From positions 139,597-203,596 of the forward strand of contig NMRB01000425.1 of the NCBI GenBank assembly GCA_002633025.1: DNA of 64,000 bases, in the 5' to 3' direction. The notes under the pieces are model-generated. The model was not told the DNA's origin, searched no databases, and saw only the letters and a program-made list of their open reading frames with translations. Origin of the DNA: Notospermus geniculatus. Lineage: Eukaryota > Nemertea > Pilidiophora > Heteronemertea > Lineidae. Within the stretch, counting starts at the first letter, position 1, and each line of letters opens with the position of its first letter. This document shows positions 50,501-59,271 of this stretch, one piece after another. The position numbers and the translations under genes are program-made.

Positions 50501-52738
50501 AAGCTATGATATGAATGATATATGGCTTACTGTAAGTTATCGCTCTTTTTCAGACATTAATGAGTGCTTGTCGAACCCCTGTACCTATGGTAGTACATGC
50601 ATTGATGGAATTGGACAATATAAGTGTGTTTGTCCCAAAGGCAGAACTGGAGATCGCTGTGAACAAGGTAGGACTTTCAAACTCCAACTATATGATCAAT
50701 ATCAATTGGAGCCGTGATAGCCTAGTTATCATGTCCACATAGCAAGCAGCAGGTCCCGGGTTTGAATCCCAGGCCATATATGGTATTAATCATCCCCGGC
50801 TCTTCACTGCGTTGCATGGGACAGTAAGCAGTGGTGCCTTTTACCTTGTGCCTTTGCAAGAGAAAGTAAAATATCCCATCCAAGTAAGGAATTTGAGTAG
50901 CTTGAGATGGCTCTTCCGTACTTTCCAGGGCCAATAATGCTACACATGGCTCCAGCCCTGATGAAAAAAATCAAATACAAATGTCAATTTGAAGACTCTG
51001 AAATTGGGTCATTTGTCTGCTGGGTGTGTCCTTATGCTGGATCCAATCAAATTTCTGATTCTTTTCAGTCATTGGTAAGAGGCCAGTACCGCAGGCATGC
51101 AGGTTCAACAGAAGGATGTATCCTAACAACAGCACTTGGGAACATGAATGTAACTCCTGTCGATGTATTAACGGTGTCGTCGAATGCAGCAAGGTGTGGT
51201 GCGGACCCCAAAACTGCTTGGTGCATCCGAATTTGACCGAACCAGTCGTGACGTGCAAATCGGATCAAACATGTGTCGTGGAGGACACAGATGAAACGTG
51301 CTTTACACCTCCCTGTCTCCCCTGGGGGCAATGTAAGAACCTAAATTCGATCATGGACCCAAAGCCCGTGGGAATTCACACAAGATGCTTACCAAATAAT
51401 GACTATCTGGACAACAATTGTGCCAAGATTACTATTGTTTTCAACAAAGCGAAAATGCCAACGGTAGGTATCTGGTCGTCTCCTTTATTTCATCCCTCAA
51501 ACCTAGAGGATATGAAAAATCATCATTCAAGGCCATTGTTTCTTTTATTCCTTGAGCAAACTCTTCACGAGCACTTTGATATCCTTCACTCATGGTGGTT
51601 CTCTTTTTCAGGGAGTATCAGTAGAAAAGATCTGTGACTCGCTAAGACATCTGGCCATTCTGAAGGTGTTGGCCATGGAGAATGCTCTGATCATGTTGTG
51701 TGACATGCAGCGTGGAAGGACAGATTCGATCGTGGTGACAGTGGTGAGTTTGTGCCAAGAATGCAACAGAACCATCCAGTGATCACATTCAGCTGGGATC
51801 TCCAAGAGCTTCAGTTTGAGTTCTAGCGAAGACAAGTAGGCCTACCAAAATACATACCCATAGGAGGTCAATTACTAAAGGTTTGGGAGTGAATGTTGTG
51901 GCAGATGCATGCATCCGCTGATTATAATGGCAGTGCTGGAGTGCAGCAGTTCACAAAGCATACTAAGAGATATCGTATCCTTCAATTTCAGACAACAGCA
52001 CAAGTACTTCGTCCCGGAATAGATGAAGAAAACCCATTGGTTCAAGAAGCAGTTGGACGTGTGGCAGATTACATCAGTCGGAAAGCGAGCAACAGCAGTG
52101 CTCTAGCTGCTATCATCAAGGTTCAGGTTGAAACGACTGTCATCAGCAGTGATAGAGACAGACGTAAGTGACATTTTGTCTTCAAAATTTGATGCCCTCG
52201 GCTTCAGCAGTGCACTAGAATACATGTATTTAGATACTGTACAGAAAGACTTTAGTAATGTTGGCATCAGTTCATTTTGATTTTGGTGACTTTGACTCTG
52301 CTTTCTTTTTCAGCGTCAGGTTATCTGATCCCCCTCATCTGTTCACTAATGGGACTCGTAGGATTAATCGCCATCGGAATCTTAATATGCTGGCATAATA
52401 GACGCCAAAAACAATTGCGCCGCAGTGAAATGGTGGCACAGGAGCAAAAGTCTAACAATGAAAATGAGGAGAACTTGCGCCGATATCGAAATCCTTTGTT
52501 TGAAACTGATAAAGGTGGAGGGACAGGGAAACGCACGTCGACAGAAATGATAGAAATAGACTTAGAAAAGTATGAAAAAAGTCCAGCACGGCGGATTATA
52601 CTTCATAACGAGAATGACAATAACGATTATAATGACTCGAAACAAAATACTCCCATGAAAATATCGAAGAAAAAGGATTGTAATATTGAAATCTCGCGAA
52701 CTCTAATGGATCGAGACCGGGGAGAATTAGTGGCGTAG
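11205..52738 (+). CDS. JAG1 (Jagged/Serrate ortholog): Jagged/Serrate-type Notch ligand, 19 coding exons found, EGF1 exon missing
   Basis: This gene encodes a single-pass membrane ligand that binds Notch on neighbouring cells. The spliced model joins 11205-11534, 41715-41772, 42569-42823, 44560-44656, 45691-45819, 45947-46060, 46383-46610, 46721-46941, 47103-47253, 48960-49124, 49329-49442, 49561-49674, 49893-50151, 50288-50373, 50554-50667, 51069-51463, 51612-51743, 51992-52163 and 52314-52738. Every junction is GT-AG and phases agree, except around the missing EGF1 between 42823 and 44560. The product is about 1185 aa, or roughly 1217 with EGF1, close to vertebrate Jagged. In order it has a signal peptide, MNNL/C2, DSL with six cysteines, EGF2-16, the cysteine-rich region, one TM helix and a cytoplasmic tail of about 110 aa. 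The cysteine-rich region and the 16-EGF layout separate Jagged from Delta. No alternative identity fits. Whether it is JAG1- or JAG2-like is not meaningful outside vertebrates. Confidence 0.95.
13449..13677. mobile_element. 229-bp MITE in Jagged intron 1
   Basis: GTTACACTACATA at 13449-13461 is inverted at 13665-13677. The interior repeats AACCCGGGTT/ACCCGGG motifs as nested inverted repeats. No clear target-site duplication. Confidence 0.65.
13774..13818. repeat. 45-bp hairpin
   Basis: AATGACAAGATTGGGATGAT folds back on ATCGTCCCAGTCTTGTCATT with two mismatches (both G-U wobbles in one RNA orientation) and almost no loop. The loop is too small for a typical microRNA precursor. Confidence 0.5.
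14926..17705 (+). repeat. Direct duplication of ~1.35 kb with a 90-bp spacer
   Basis: Copy A is 14926-16259 and copy B 16350-17705. Both begin AACTGTTTGACAGATCTGAA and end CCTTCATGTA. They differ by scattered substitutions and small indels. The largest difference is near 16107 against 17537. Each contains a 60-codon open frame (15091-15273 and 16519-16701) that matches nothing I know. Confidence 0.92.
16260..16349 (+). mobile_element. 90-bp transposon-end fragment at the duplication junction
   Basis: Begins CAGTGGAACCCCGGTAACAC and continues with GACCACCC and AGTGGTCGCGTTAGCGGGGT. This is the terminal sequence style of pogo/Tigger-like DNA transposons in marine invertebrates. Family assignment is from memory of that style and not certain. 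It occupies exactly the space between the two copies. Confidence 0.5.
21449..21758 (+). repeat. 69-bp minisatellite, about 4.3 units, ending at a gap
   Basis: Units align at 21482, 21551, 21620 and 21689 (GGAGAACCCATGGTAGACAA), almost identical, and the array is cut by N at 21759. Because 69 is a multiple of three, several frames stay open on both strands (23-residue repeat [14 protein letters not shown] and so on). That is a by-product of the period. Decayed units lie upstream from about 21350. Confidence 0.92.
29086..29655 (+). repeat. 46-bp minisatellite, about 12 units
   Basis: Unit GATCTTGCCTTCTCTGTCTT, then CTTTCTGTCTGTTGATGCCG and AGCAGT, repeated about 12 times with substitutions and 1-5 bp indels. 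The 46-bp period breaks every reading frame, so the apparent Arg/Lys-rich ORFs on the - strand are not genes. Confidence 0.92.
30818..31429. mobile_element. 612-bp inverted-repeat (MITE-like) element
   Basis: TATAGATGAGATCAAA at the left matches the complement of TTGAACTGATCTATA at the right. The similarity continues inward as imperfect arms of about 130 bp (AATTAGGTC, GCGCATGCGCA/CGCACATGCGC, CCNTTTTCCTTG, GNTTTCAACGAAGGATT). The interior is CpG-rich with no recognisable protein. Confidence 0.7.
32420..32775 (+). repeat. ~50-bp tandem repeats each carrying a small palindrome
   Basis: About seven or eight diverged copies of TAGGTAATGGAAAGCACCAG followed by TTTCAGCTGGTGCTTAATGC. Within each unit AGCACCAG and CTGGTGCT are inverted, so each copy can fold into its own hairpin. 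Confidence 0.8.
37740..37845 (-). mobile_element. tRNA-derived SINE head, reverse strand
   Basis: On the - strand GGGTTCAAATCC (37761-37772 on +) is a B box. TGGGCTAGTGGTGGGTCTCT upstream is A-box-like at tRNA spacing. Confidence 0.5.
40298..40472 (+). mobile_element. tRNA-derived SINE with a conserved body
   Basis: A-box-like GTGTAGTGATTTGGGTCTCC, B box GGGTTTGAATCC at 40357-40368, then TTGGGCAAGTCTCTTTGCC and CCACCCAGGTGTATAAATGG. The last two phrases are typical of the central body of SINEs common in marine animals. Confidence 0.65.
41010..41246 (+). mobile_element. SINE with tRNA head and L2/CR1-like tail
   Basis: A box GGTGGCATAATTGTTAGC near 41014, B box GGGTTCGATCCC at 41056-41067. 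The 3' end GCGTAATACGCTATGAAGCG, CTATATAAGA is the AAGCGCTATATAA-type tail shared with L2/CR1 LINEs. It lies 470 bp before Jagged exon 2 and appears nearly full length. Confidence 0.7.
41715..41772 (+). CDS. Jagged exon 2: end of MNNL domain
   Basis: A 58-bp exon between TTTCAG and GTAAGT encodes [19 protein letters not shown]. It directly continues FAWT of exon 1, as in the conserved MNNL sequence (FAW-RS-TL--EAWD). It starts in phase 0 and ends in phase 1. It was found by looking for this continuation and is too short to appear as a long ORF. Confidence 0.9.
42569..42823 (+). CDS. Jagged exon 3: linker and DSL domain
   Basis: This 255-bp exon, phase 1 to phase 1, lies between TTTTTCAG and GTATGA. 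It encodes the HSG and W-TL linker motifs, then the DSL domain from [12 protein letters not shown] to GANCET. All six DSL cysteines are present. So is the FGHYTC segment, whose phenylalanine lies in the known Notch-binding face. The DSL domain binds Notch EGF11. Confidence 0.95.
44556..44556. other. Single-N assembly gap at the start of Jagged EGF2
   Basis: The N replaces an unknown amount of sequence immediately 5' of the EGF2 exon. EGF1 cannot be found between 42824 and this point. Confidence 0.9.
44560..44656 (+). CDS. Jagged exon 4: EGF2
   Basis: Encodes [14 protein letters not shown] through GGILCDK, the second EGF of Jagged proteins. A single N at 44556 lies three bases before it (NCAG). 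CAG may be the splice acceptor, or it may be a glutamine codon of an exon whose 5' part is lost in the gap. The exon ends in phase 1 at GTAGGC. Confidence 0.88.
45691..45819 (+). CDS. Jagged exon 5: EGF3
   Basis: Phase 1-1 exon following TGATTTTAG. It encodes [17 protein letters not shown] through GFDGQNCER with six cysteines, slightly longer than a standard EGF, as EGF3 of Jagged usually is. The donor is GTGAGT. Confidence 0.93.
45947..46060 (+). CDS. Jagged exon 6: EGF4
   Basis: A 114-bp phase 1-1 exon after TTTTCAG, ending at GTAAGT. It encodes [15 protein letters not shown] to [16 protein letters not shown] fits the O-fucosylation consensus C-x4-S/T-C. Confidence 0.93.
46383..46610 (+). 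CDS. Jagged exon 7: EGF5 and EGF6
   Basis: This exon encodes two EGF repeats: [16 protein letters not shown] to GPRCQL (calcium-binding type) and [16 protein letters not shown] to GKNCDQS. Acceptor CCTTCCAG, donor GTAAGT, phase 1-1. EGF6 lacks the serine/threonine of the O-fucose site. Confidence 0.94.
46721..46941 (+). CDS. Jagged exon 8: EGF7 and EGF8
   Basis: Encodes [15 protein letters not shown] to GRHCETD (EGF7) and [15 protein letters not shown] to GLQCQ (EGF8), both with calcium-binding N-terminal motifs. Acceptor CTTTCAG. The exon ends in phase 0 at GTAAGT, unlike the phase-1 ends of most EGF exons here. Confidence 0.94.
47103..47253 (+). CDS. Jagged exon 9: EGF9 and start of EGF10
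   Basis: Starts in phase 0 after CTTCCAG and encodes [17 protein letters not shown] to GKNCS, then [11 protein letters not shown], the first two cysteines of EGF10. It ends in phase 1 at GTAAGG. CNNGASC fits the O-fucose consensus. Confidence 0.93.
47254..48959 (+). other. Jagged intron 9 (1.7 kb)
   Basis: Runs from GTAAGG to TTTTGCAG and splits EGF10. It is the longest intron after intron 2. No repeat, RNA gene or extra exon recognised. Confidence 0.7.
48960..49124 (+). CDS. Jagged exon 10: long EGF10
   Basis: Completes the atypical long EGF10 that marks Jagged proteins: [12 protein letters not shown], a spacer, then [13 protein letters not shown] to GRYCHE. The acceptor is TTTTGCAG and the donor GTAAGG, phase 1-1. 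The intron before it is 1.7 kb and has no other recognisable coding sequence. Confidence 0.92.
49329..49442 (+). CDS. Jagged exon 11: EGF11
   Basis: A 114-bp phase 1-1 exon encoding [16 protein letters not shown] to GELCNL, a calcium-binding EGF with an O-fucose consensus. It is flanked by TATTTCAG and GTAAGT. Confidence 0.94.
   Translation: MSTIVMTTHARIREHASTVSTHSSVSVRKAGKGSSVT
49561..49674 (+). CDS. Jagged exon 12: EGF12
   Basis: A 114-bp phase 1-1 exon encoding [16 protein letters not shown] to GKTCNL. Flanked by CTTCCAG and GTAAGT. Confidence 0.94.
   Translation, partial: TTMIVSPTLVVIMELVWTWWQIFHADVKTVGRGRPAT
49893..50151 (+). CDS. Jagged exon 13: EGF13, EGF14 and start of EGF15
   Basis: Encodes [15 protein letters not shown] to GNTCQL (EGF13), [15 protein letters not shown] to GITCA (EGF14), and [10 protein letters not shown] at the start of EGF15. 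It ends in phase 2 (TG) at GTAAGA. The split codon becomes TGC (Cys) when joined to exon 14. Confidence 0.93.
50288..50373 (+). CDS. Jagged exon 14: rest of EGF15
   Basis: An 86-bp exon after TTTCTAG completing the split cysteine codon, then [15 protein letters not shown] to GPDCRI. It ends in phase 1 at GTACGT. Confidence 0.93.
50554..50667 (+). CDS. Jagged exon 15: EGF16
   Basis: A 114-bp phase 1-1 exon encoding [16 protein letters not shown] to GDRCEQ, the last EGF. It lies between TTTTCAG and GTAGGA. Confidence 0.94.
50705..50890 (+). mobile_element. tRNA-derived SINE in Jagged intron 15
   Basis: GTGATAGCCTAGTTATC (A-box-like) and GGGTTTGAATCC at 50758-50769 (B box), followed by a body unlike the other SINEs here. 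It explains the 401-bp intron between EGF16 and the cysteine-rich exon. Confidence 0.6.
51069..51463 (+). CDS. Jagged exon 16: cysteine-rich (VWC-like) region
   Basis: A 395-bp exon encoding the Jagged-specific juxtamembrane cysteine-rich region. It contains [26 protein letters not shown], a C-P--GQC motif, [13 protein letters not shown] and eighteen or so cysteines. Delta ligands lack this region, so it fixes the class. It runs from phase 1 to phase 0, ending at GTAGGT. Confidence 0.95.
51612..51743 (+). CDS. Jagged exon 17: juxtamembrane region
   Basis: Phase 0-0 exon of 44 codons, [20 protein letters not shown] to SIVVTV. It matches the E-IC-ELR-L-ILK segment after the cysteine-rich region of Jagged. 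Acceptor TTTTTCAG, donor GTGAGT. Confidence 0.9.
51992..52163 (+). CDS. Jagged exon 18: juxtamembrane stalk
   Basis: Encodes [18 protein letters not shown] to SSDRDR, including the conserved V-Y-SKR-SNSS-AAI-KV-V pattern that precedes the membrane. Phase 0 to 1, between ATTTCAG and GTAAGT. This stalk holds the region cleaved by ADAM proteases in the family. Confidence 0.9.
52314..52738 (+). CDS. Jagged exon 19: transmembrane helix and cytoplasmic tail
   Basis: Begins after TTTTTCAG in phase 1. A hydrophobic helix ([19 protein letters not shown] and following residues) is followed by the basic stop-transfer RRQKQLRR. The tail has a [11 protein letters not shown] segment and ends [13 protein letters not shown] before TAG at 52736-52738. 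RTLMDRD aligns with the TLVDRE motif of vertebrate Jagged1, but the chain stops seven residues later. The vertebrate C-terminal PDZ ligand is therefore absent. Confidence 0.92.
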
Positions 52739-54436
52739 CCTATGTTGTGTGACCTGATTTTCATGGATTGAACTGCGCACTGTGTGCCAAGAGTTCAGGC
52801 TCTGGGTGGGGCCTGCCCTGTCAACCGCAGCCAAGGCAGTGTGGTTCCTCGGAACGTATAGCCATGACAACGGAGAGAGAATGAGATAGGACTGTGTCTT
52901 ACTTCTAGTGATAGAGTTGTGTTCGCAGAAGGATACAGAAGACAACTGAAATGTGTCTTCACTCGATGTTGAATCGCCAAAGATTACACGGGACTGTGCA
53001 ATCTACAACTGCTTTTATGATAAGTTGTGGGAGGAAAATCTCGCGTAATATTTTAGTGTTCTTGTTGAAGCCAGAAAATCACACCTTGGGAAGTTCAGTC
53101 GATTGCGAAAATGGTGCAATGATCTGGCAACACTTGTAACAGTAGAATCTTCAGCCTATATTGTCTATAGGCTGTGTGGGGAAAATCAAATCAACACAAG
53201 TGCAAATGGCCTCATTAGCCTTCGGAATATTTCTCTGTGTCACAAATTGGGTATTCTGCCGATTATTTGGCTTGATCTATGGATCAAATGAAGAAAATCA
53301 TACATATGATTAGTGTTTATCTGACTGCATGTAAGCTTGTAGGCAAAGTCATGCCGCTGTCGTTATTTTGGTACCGGTACCAATGCATCATAGAATTTAT
53401 GCTTTGGAAGTGAAGCTTTCATGTCAAATTTTGTACAACTTCATCAAGCCTCATGGTAAAAACCCACTGAAATCCTGACAGTGTTCGGGTACTCTAATGT
53501 GTCCCATTGAATTAAAATACTCATAATGTGCAATCTAGAAAATGTGTTTCTCACTTGATGCTAGGTTAGCCGTGTACTTGAGCAGTTCACCGAGAAGGGT
53601 TAGATTTTGAATAGGTGTTTTTATTTTTGTATTGTATTGTATAAACCCATGGTTTGAGGCAAATATCTGTCTTCCTACGATACGGTACCGGTACTGAATT
53701 TTACTTGTAACAACCATGGAACAACAGAGATGTTCAGTGTTTCTTCATTGATAGGTACTGTCTTCTTACATTCTGTAAGTGGTACCGTATTTATCCCTGG
53801 TTCAAAATAATGGCTATTGAGGTTTCTGTAAACCATTCCCTGGTTTGAAGGAGTGAAGTTTTTGGACATAAAGTTATGAACACGGACCCAGCATTCTAGA
53901 AGTAAGGTTAAGCTTAGTCATTAAAAGAATGCACTGTACATATGTACATATAATCCATTGTCCTACGTGTATATTTGATTTAAGTTAAAAAGCAGGTGAG
54001 GCAGACAGTTTGTATTTACAATCCGGAGTTTTCTCTTCGTCATGTTGAATGATGTGAGAATGATGATGTCGTTTGCTGTTTCATGTGACTACGGTATGTT
54101 CATAGAAATTAGATGTTTGTGTGGCCCTTTCTGTGCTAGCTTGGAAGGGGTGGCGTGTTTTGGGAATCGAAGTGATCATTACTAGTCATAACAATTTTGG
54201 TTGTTAGAATTCTACAAAGTTCTGTTTCGCTCATTGAGGATGACACTTTGTCTGGTTGTGAAACTTGGTTTGTGTGATTGAGTGCTTGAATGCGGCATAG
54301 GCAAACTTTCTTCATCTACGGTAGTAGAAAGATATCTCGTGGTACAGGACATTCAAAGTTAATTGTCGTGAGTGGCGATGGAGCTTACTCTGCATATACT
54401 TAGGCCGTGTTGTTCAGTCATAGTAATTCTCATATG

Positions 54437-54707
54437 TTAAAGCCCCACAGTATTGAATTTTACGATATTTTCAAAAAGTTAGGAGAGTGCACATAGAGGT
54501 CCCATAGCCTCGTGAAGGTCCCCAAAATGCGTGCCTGATACGCACTTCACAGAATCAAGGCCTAGTTTTCAGCACGCAGTGGAAAAAACAGCAGGGAGAG
54601 CTCTAATGTATTCCGACAGAGCGTAGTACATTTTACACTACGCTGACGTCGTGCGAGAATCGCGGCGATGATTTGCGTTTTTCACATTCAATACAGTGGG
54701 GCTTTAA
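54437..54707. mobile_element. 271-bp MITE inside the probable Jagged 3' UTR
   Basis: TTAAAGCCCCACAGTATTGAA at the left pairs with the right end with one mismatch (21 bp). TTAA at both outer ends may be the target-site duplication. Confidence 0.75.
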
Positions 54708-56176
54708 GTGCGACTTTGAAATAGTGTTGCTGAAACGATGTTAGTTTTGACTGACAAAAGAAAGATATTACATAAAAGGGTCATAATCAACTGATCTGCA
54801 ATTAAGGCACAAGGTTCTGAAACTTCTGTTACCACATCACTATTCGTGCGTGACTGCAAATCATCTTTGTTGCCATTTTGTTCCATGTTCACAAGTGAAT
54901 TCCTTATGTCAACATTTGTCAATGGAGCTTGGCAATATTTTGGGCTGTATTCACAAGGTCTGTGAAGTGCTGTACGAGGTTTTAGGACTCGGTGCGTAAT
55001 TGATTAATTGAACAAATTTTTACTCACAGGTTGTTTTTGCCATATCTTTCCTATATATTTGTGGAAAATATTTCATATATCAAATATTTTATGGAGAAAT
55101 TTGTCTCATGTTTTATGTTCAATATTTTGCATTTAGAGGAAAAGTCTGGTTTTAGGGGAAAAATCATGTGAAAGTTTTGAGTGAAATCAGGTCAAATTAA
55201 TTTTGCAATTTAGTTTTTTGGGGTCTACCGAATACCTATGCTGTGGTTACCAAATTTTGTTGGATTATTGGGTGTTTTTCAGATGTTTTTTTTCACAGGA
55301 AATGAACTACCGGTACTGGACCTTGAGTGCTGATGTGTGTGTGTGCGTGTGGCTATTAAGCTTGAAAATGGACTGTTGTGCCTGTGCATGCTTCGAATGA
55401 GTGGTTTTATGTGGGAAAACTTAAAGCCAAGTTTTCCTTTTGATGATGAAACCTAAGCCTCTTCTGCTTTTTTCGCAATTGATTTTTACGATCAAAAGTA
55501 ATTTCTTTGAAGACCTGATCCCAAGGTTTTTGCTTCCTATGTACTCATTGCTGGTTGCATATCTGCAAGCAGTTCGTGTCGTGAAACTAGATGGTTTGTA
55601 ATGTTAGGGACCAAAAGCAGGTGGTCTCTGAATTTGAGTAGTGTATGGTAGACAGTCCATAGTGGTTTTATTTTGTAAACATCATCTCTTGATGATCTTC
55701 GAGTCGATTCAAGACGATTCAGGAATCAATTTGGTGTCGAGGACATGACAGTGGAACAAGTGCCGGTGTTATTGATTCATTCTCAGTGATCTTGTAGCAG
55801 TTTGTATAGTCATTTGATTATTTGCTGAGCAGATAACCTGCACGGGCACCAGATTGGTTTATGAACTGAAGTTCTGAACAGTTAAAGAACAGTTGTAATT
55901 GGGCATCGACAGAAAATGATCTGTTGTGATGCTTAAATCTCCATGGCGGGGACGGAGGTTGAATTCGTCAGCATGACGAATCAGGACACAACCTAGTTTA
56001 GTTTAAATTATTGAGGAAAAATTGATCGAATTAACTTAATTTCTTGGGAGATCTTTATCTATATTTTGTATGTGTTATTTATATTTGTGGCTACTGTTAC
56101 ATTTGGCTTTTTGTAATGGTTTGCCATATCAATCAGTTGAAGTAGGCTACCTGTGGATGCCAGGTGTATTTTGAAA

Positions 56177-56182
56177 AATAAA
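56177..56182 (+). terminator. Candidate Jagged poly(A) signal
   Basis: AATAAA inside GAAAAATAAAAGTTTGTG, the first canonical hexamer noticed downstream of the Jagged stop. Assignment is by position only. Confidence 0.4.
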
Positions 56183-57347
56183 AGTTTGTGAAACTATGAG
56201 GATAAAGGCCAAGCACAGAGAGAGATATTTCAGTTGCAATAATGACAAGTGCAATGCTCCCAGAATCAAATGCTTCAAAATATTCCGAAACACCTGGGGG
56301 GTATCCTTTCATATATGTATGTACGTAGGCCCCTACAATTCATTCTGCGTTCTGCATGTACAGGGGTGTAGTTGTCCTGTAGACAGGGTGAGACAATTAG
56401 CAGCAAACCTGACGTGTAACGATCAAATTTTACTTTTCAAATCAAAAGAACAGTACTGTTAGTGTCTGTACTTAGTATCTCGAGGACACTTTCAATTCAT
56501 GTTCAGCAAAAATGTGCTGAGCAAAAATGAGTCATTGTCGTGGTCAACTCTTGTTGCCTGAAGCTATTAACTTGCAGCCTTGAGTCGAAGAGTCTCTTTA
56601 GTACGGTAACCTTTTCTGTCTGATACTAGCTGTCTGTCCTACCCGACCCTCATCGACATTTTATATAATCAAGCTATTATGTCCTTGCTGAATAATCATT
56701 GATTTTACTTACTTTCCGCTGCCACTGCAGTTATTTTAAAATCAGGTACCATTGGTATGATCAGTGTTCTTTTGCATTATTTTAGTCAATTTAGCTAAAG
56801 AGCTATCTGTCAATATAACAAGACTTTGCATATTTTAACTTTACAATGATTGTTTTGTAATTTCTCAACAATCATTTGATTTCAAGAAGACTAAGTGGAT
56901 TTTGAGGGGATCAGTTTGTTTAGTTAAACACAAAATTTCTTAATTTTGTTGTGGTGTTTTTTTTGCCTTATGAATGGACCAAAAGACAGAATGCCAAATA
57001 ACCGGCAGTTTCAGCTCGTCAAAATCCCACGTTGACGCAGTCGTACGTGTTGCCCTCTTCTAGCTTCCATATAGTACTTGTTTCATTATTGTATATTGTT
57101 GAATCGTGCAGTACAGTAATTGGTGTTAATCTGTAGAATTCAGACTGTGGACTTGTTCTTTCCATACCGTCCAGTACATGTGTACTGGAATAGAAACCAA
57201 GATCTGACTTCTGTCTATCCGATACTAGGCCTAATAGTTATATCAAAAATATGCATGTTGAAACTTTGAGCTATTTGAATTTATGAACCCAGAGAGCTAA
57301 CACGAGTGACGAGGGCAGGCTAGTACCAGTCGGCCAGAGTCGACCTA

Positions 57348-57756
57348 AGGCCTCTTAAAATTAATAAATTGTTTTACAGGGCCGCCCGCCTCAATTTTTT
57401 GGTGCCGCCTTGATTTTTTTAATATTTTATATTTTTCAAAAAGTCCATTTTTTTCATCCCTAAAACCGTTAGAGATCGTCAGTGCAAGCTCAGTCATGAT
57501 GGCAGCAAGTGCCCATGGGGGTGATTTGCTGCCCACAATGTGGAAAAATGAGAGAGGCAACCAGACGTGACCCTCAAAGTATAGAAGGGCTGTACAAAAT
57601 GTTGAAATATTGAGAAATTAAAAGTAATTTTCCAGTATTGGTGATCTCTGCTGTCCTTCTTCTTGTTGACGAAAAATATAAAATATAAAATGCCCTACTC
57701 ACCAACATTTCAGAAGTTGGAGTCATGTAAAACAATTTATTAATTTTAAATGGCCT
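57348..57756. mobile_element. 409-bp MITE with 31-bp terminal inverted repeats
   Basis: AGGCCTCTTAAAATTAATAA and onward to ATTGTTTTACA at the left is inverted at 57726-57756 with two mismatches. A - strand open frame inside (57345-57560) belongs to the element and matches no known domain. Confidence 0.8.
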
Positions 57757-58461
57757 AATGGCATCAACTGTGTGGCTTCAGACTTGACACATGGTGTACG
57801 GTACTTGACGCTGAATATTGTCATCAACAATTTCTTTCTACTGGACCAAAATCTAGCTGCCCCTAAAAAGTCTGATCTTGGTTGTCAGCAGCATATTGGT
57901 ATTGTCATGTGCAGTCATCTAAGAGTGATGAAAATGTTAGAAATATATCTTTGTCCATTTGTTCACCTTATATACACACTGTACATGTTTATATAACACC
58001 AGTGAGTGTCAACGGAGCGTGATTTTTTTATTTCAATGAGGCAGCAAATTCTTCAGCGAATATCAGTAAATTGCAACATCGACATAACCATGGGCATTGG
58101 TGCATGTAATTCATACTCTTGTATAAGTTGCGCTCAGTAACTTTTGCGTACATTGTACTACATGTGTTCGTCATGATATATGTCATGAACCCAATTCAAT
58201 CAGATGGAAGAACTAATAACGGTATTGATTTGTCAGAAATAAGGTGACTTGTTTTGTTAAAGATAAATCTGTTGCGGCGGTTTCATAATATCAAGTGATC
58301 ACTTCCATAGCAATAGGTATCACAATAAAGTTTACTTGGTTGTTCTCTTAAAGTTTACCCACTGTTTATGGCCATAAGAAGGTAACGAGTTCATAACATA
58401 AATGAAGGTGTATTTACAGAATGTGGCTAAAATGAAGNTAGCTTTGTAAAGGTGCTCGACA

Positions 58462-58467
58462 TTTATT
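58462..58467 (-). terminator. Candidate SRP14 poly(A) signal
   Basis: TTTATT on the + strand, AATAAA on the - strand, about 800 bp past the SRP14 stop. It is the nearest canonical hexamer I noticed. The 24 bp between it and the N gap at 58438 make the site uncertain. Confidence 0.25.
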
Positions 58468-59271
58468 ATGAGCTGCCAGCGACAGCAATAGGAGACACTG
58501 CACAAGTGTCACTTCTGCGAGATGAGGGACGATCGAATGCTAACACAAATACATCTAATACGAGCTGTATGTTGGAGTTGGGGTGTGGCTACATTCAGTA
58601 ACTAAAAAAAACTGGTATGCTCTTGCAACCACAGAAAAGTACATATACATGTATTACCATTACGTTTGCATACCTGTTGAAACATCTATACATGCAAATC
58701 GGGAAAGCGAACAAAACTTGTACACAACCTACCTTTTCCCACAGGGAAAAGAAATCCATAAAGTTCAGTCAGTGTGAATCATAGGCACATGGCCCAAACA
58801 TGCCTATACGTATGCATGGAACACAGGGCGGACAGGACAATGGTCCCGTCTCCCGATGAGCTACGAAAGGAAAAGGGTCAACTCACAAGGAGCACAGAAC
58901 AAACATCAATGGGACAAGTCCACTTGACAACTGAAGGGGTGCGAGACGCAACAACACAGAAAAGCTGGGGTAGGACAGGGCCTATCATGATAACAAGGTG
59001 GTCCAAAAAACCACAACCGCATACTTCAGGGACTGAAACTATTGATGTTGATGTACAGGAAATGTTGTCGGAAAGAAAATGAGACAAAAAACTTTTGATT
59101 CAGTCCATTAGTTTTGATTCTATACAAAGTAGCGCTACATAATAAATGGAAATATTCGGCTTTACCATTACTGCCAGTCAGAGTCAGAGCAACACACACA
59201 TGTCTGCATATAAAACATCCTCCCATAGTTCGAAATCTTTACAGCCTGAACAGAAGTTCCACACCCAGCTG

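Larger units (their letters stand above)
52739..56200 (+). other. Probable Jagged 3' UTR
   Basis: About 3.4 kb of AT-rich non-coding sequence follows the stop codon. The first good AATAAA found is at 56177-56182. The region contains a MITE at 54437-54707. The length is inferred, and an earlier variant poly(A) signal could be used. Confidence 0.45.
56201..59271. other. Intergenic region between convergent Jagged and SRP14
   Basis: AT-rich, without recognisable genes. It holds the MITE at 57348-57756, an N at 58438 and probably the SRP14 3' UTR. Confidence 0.5.
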
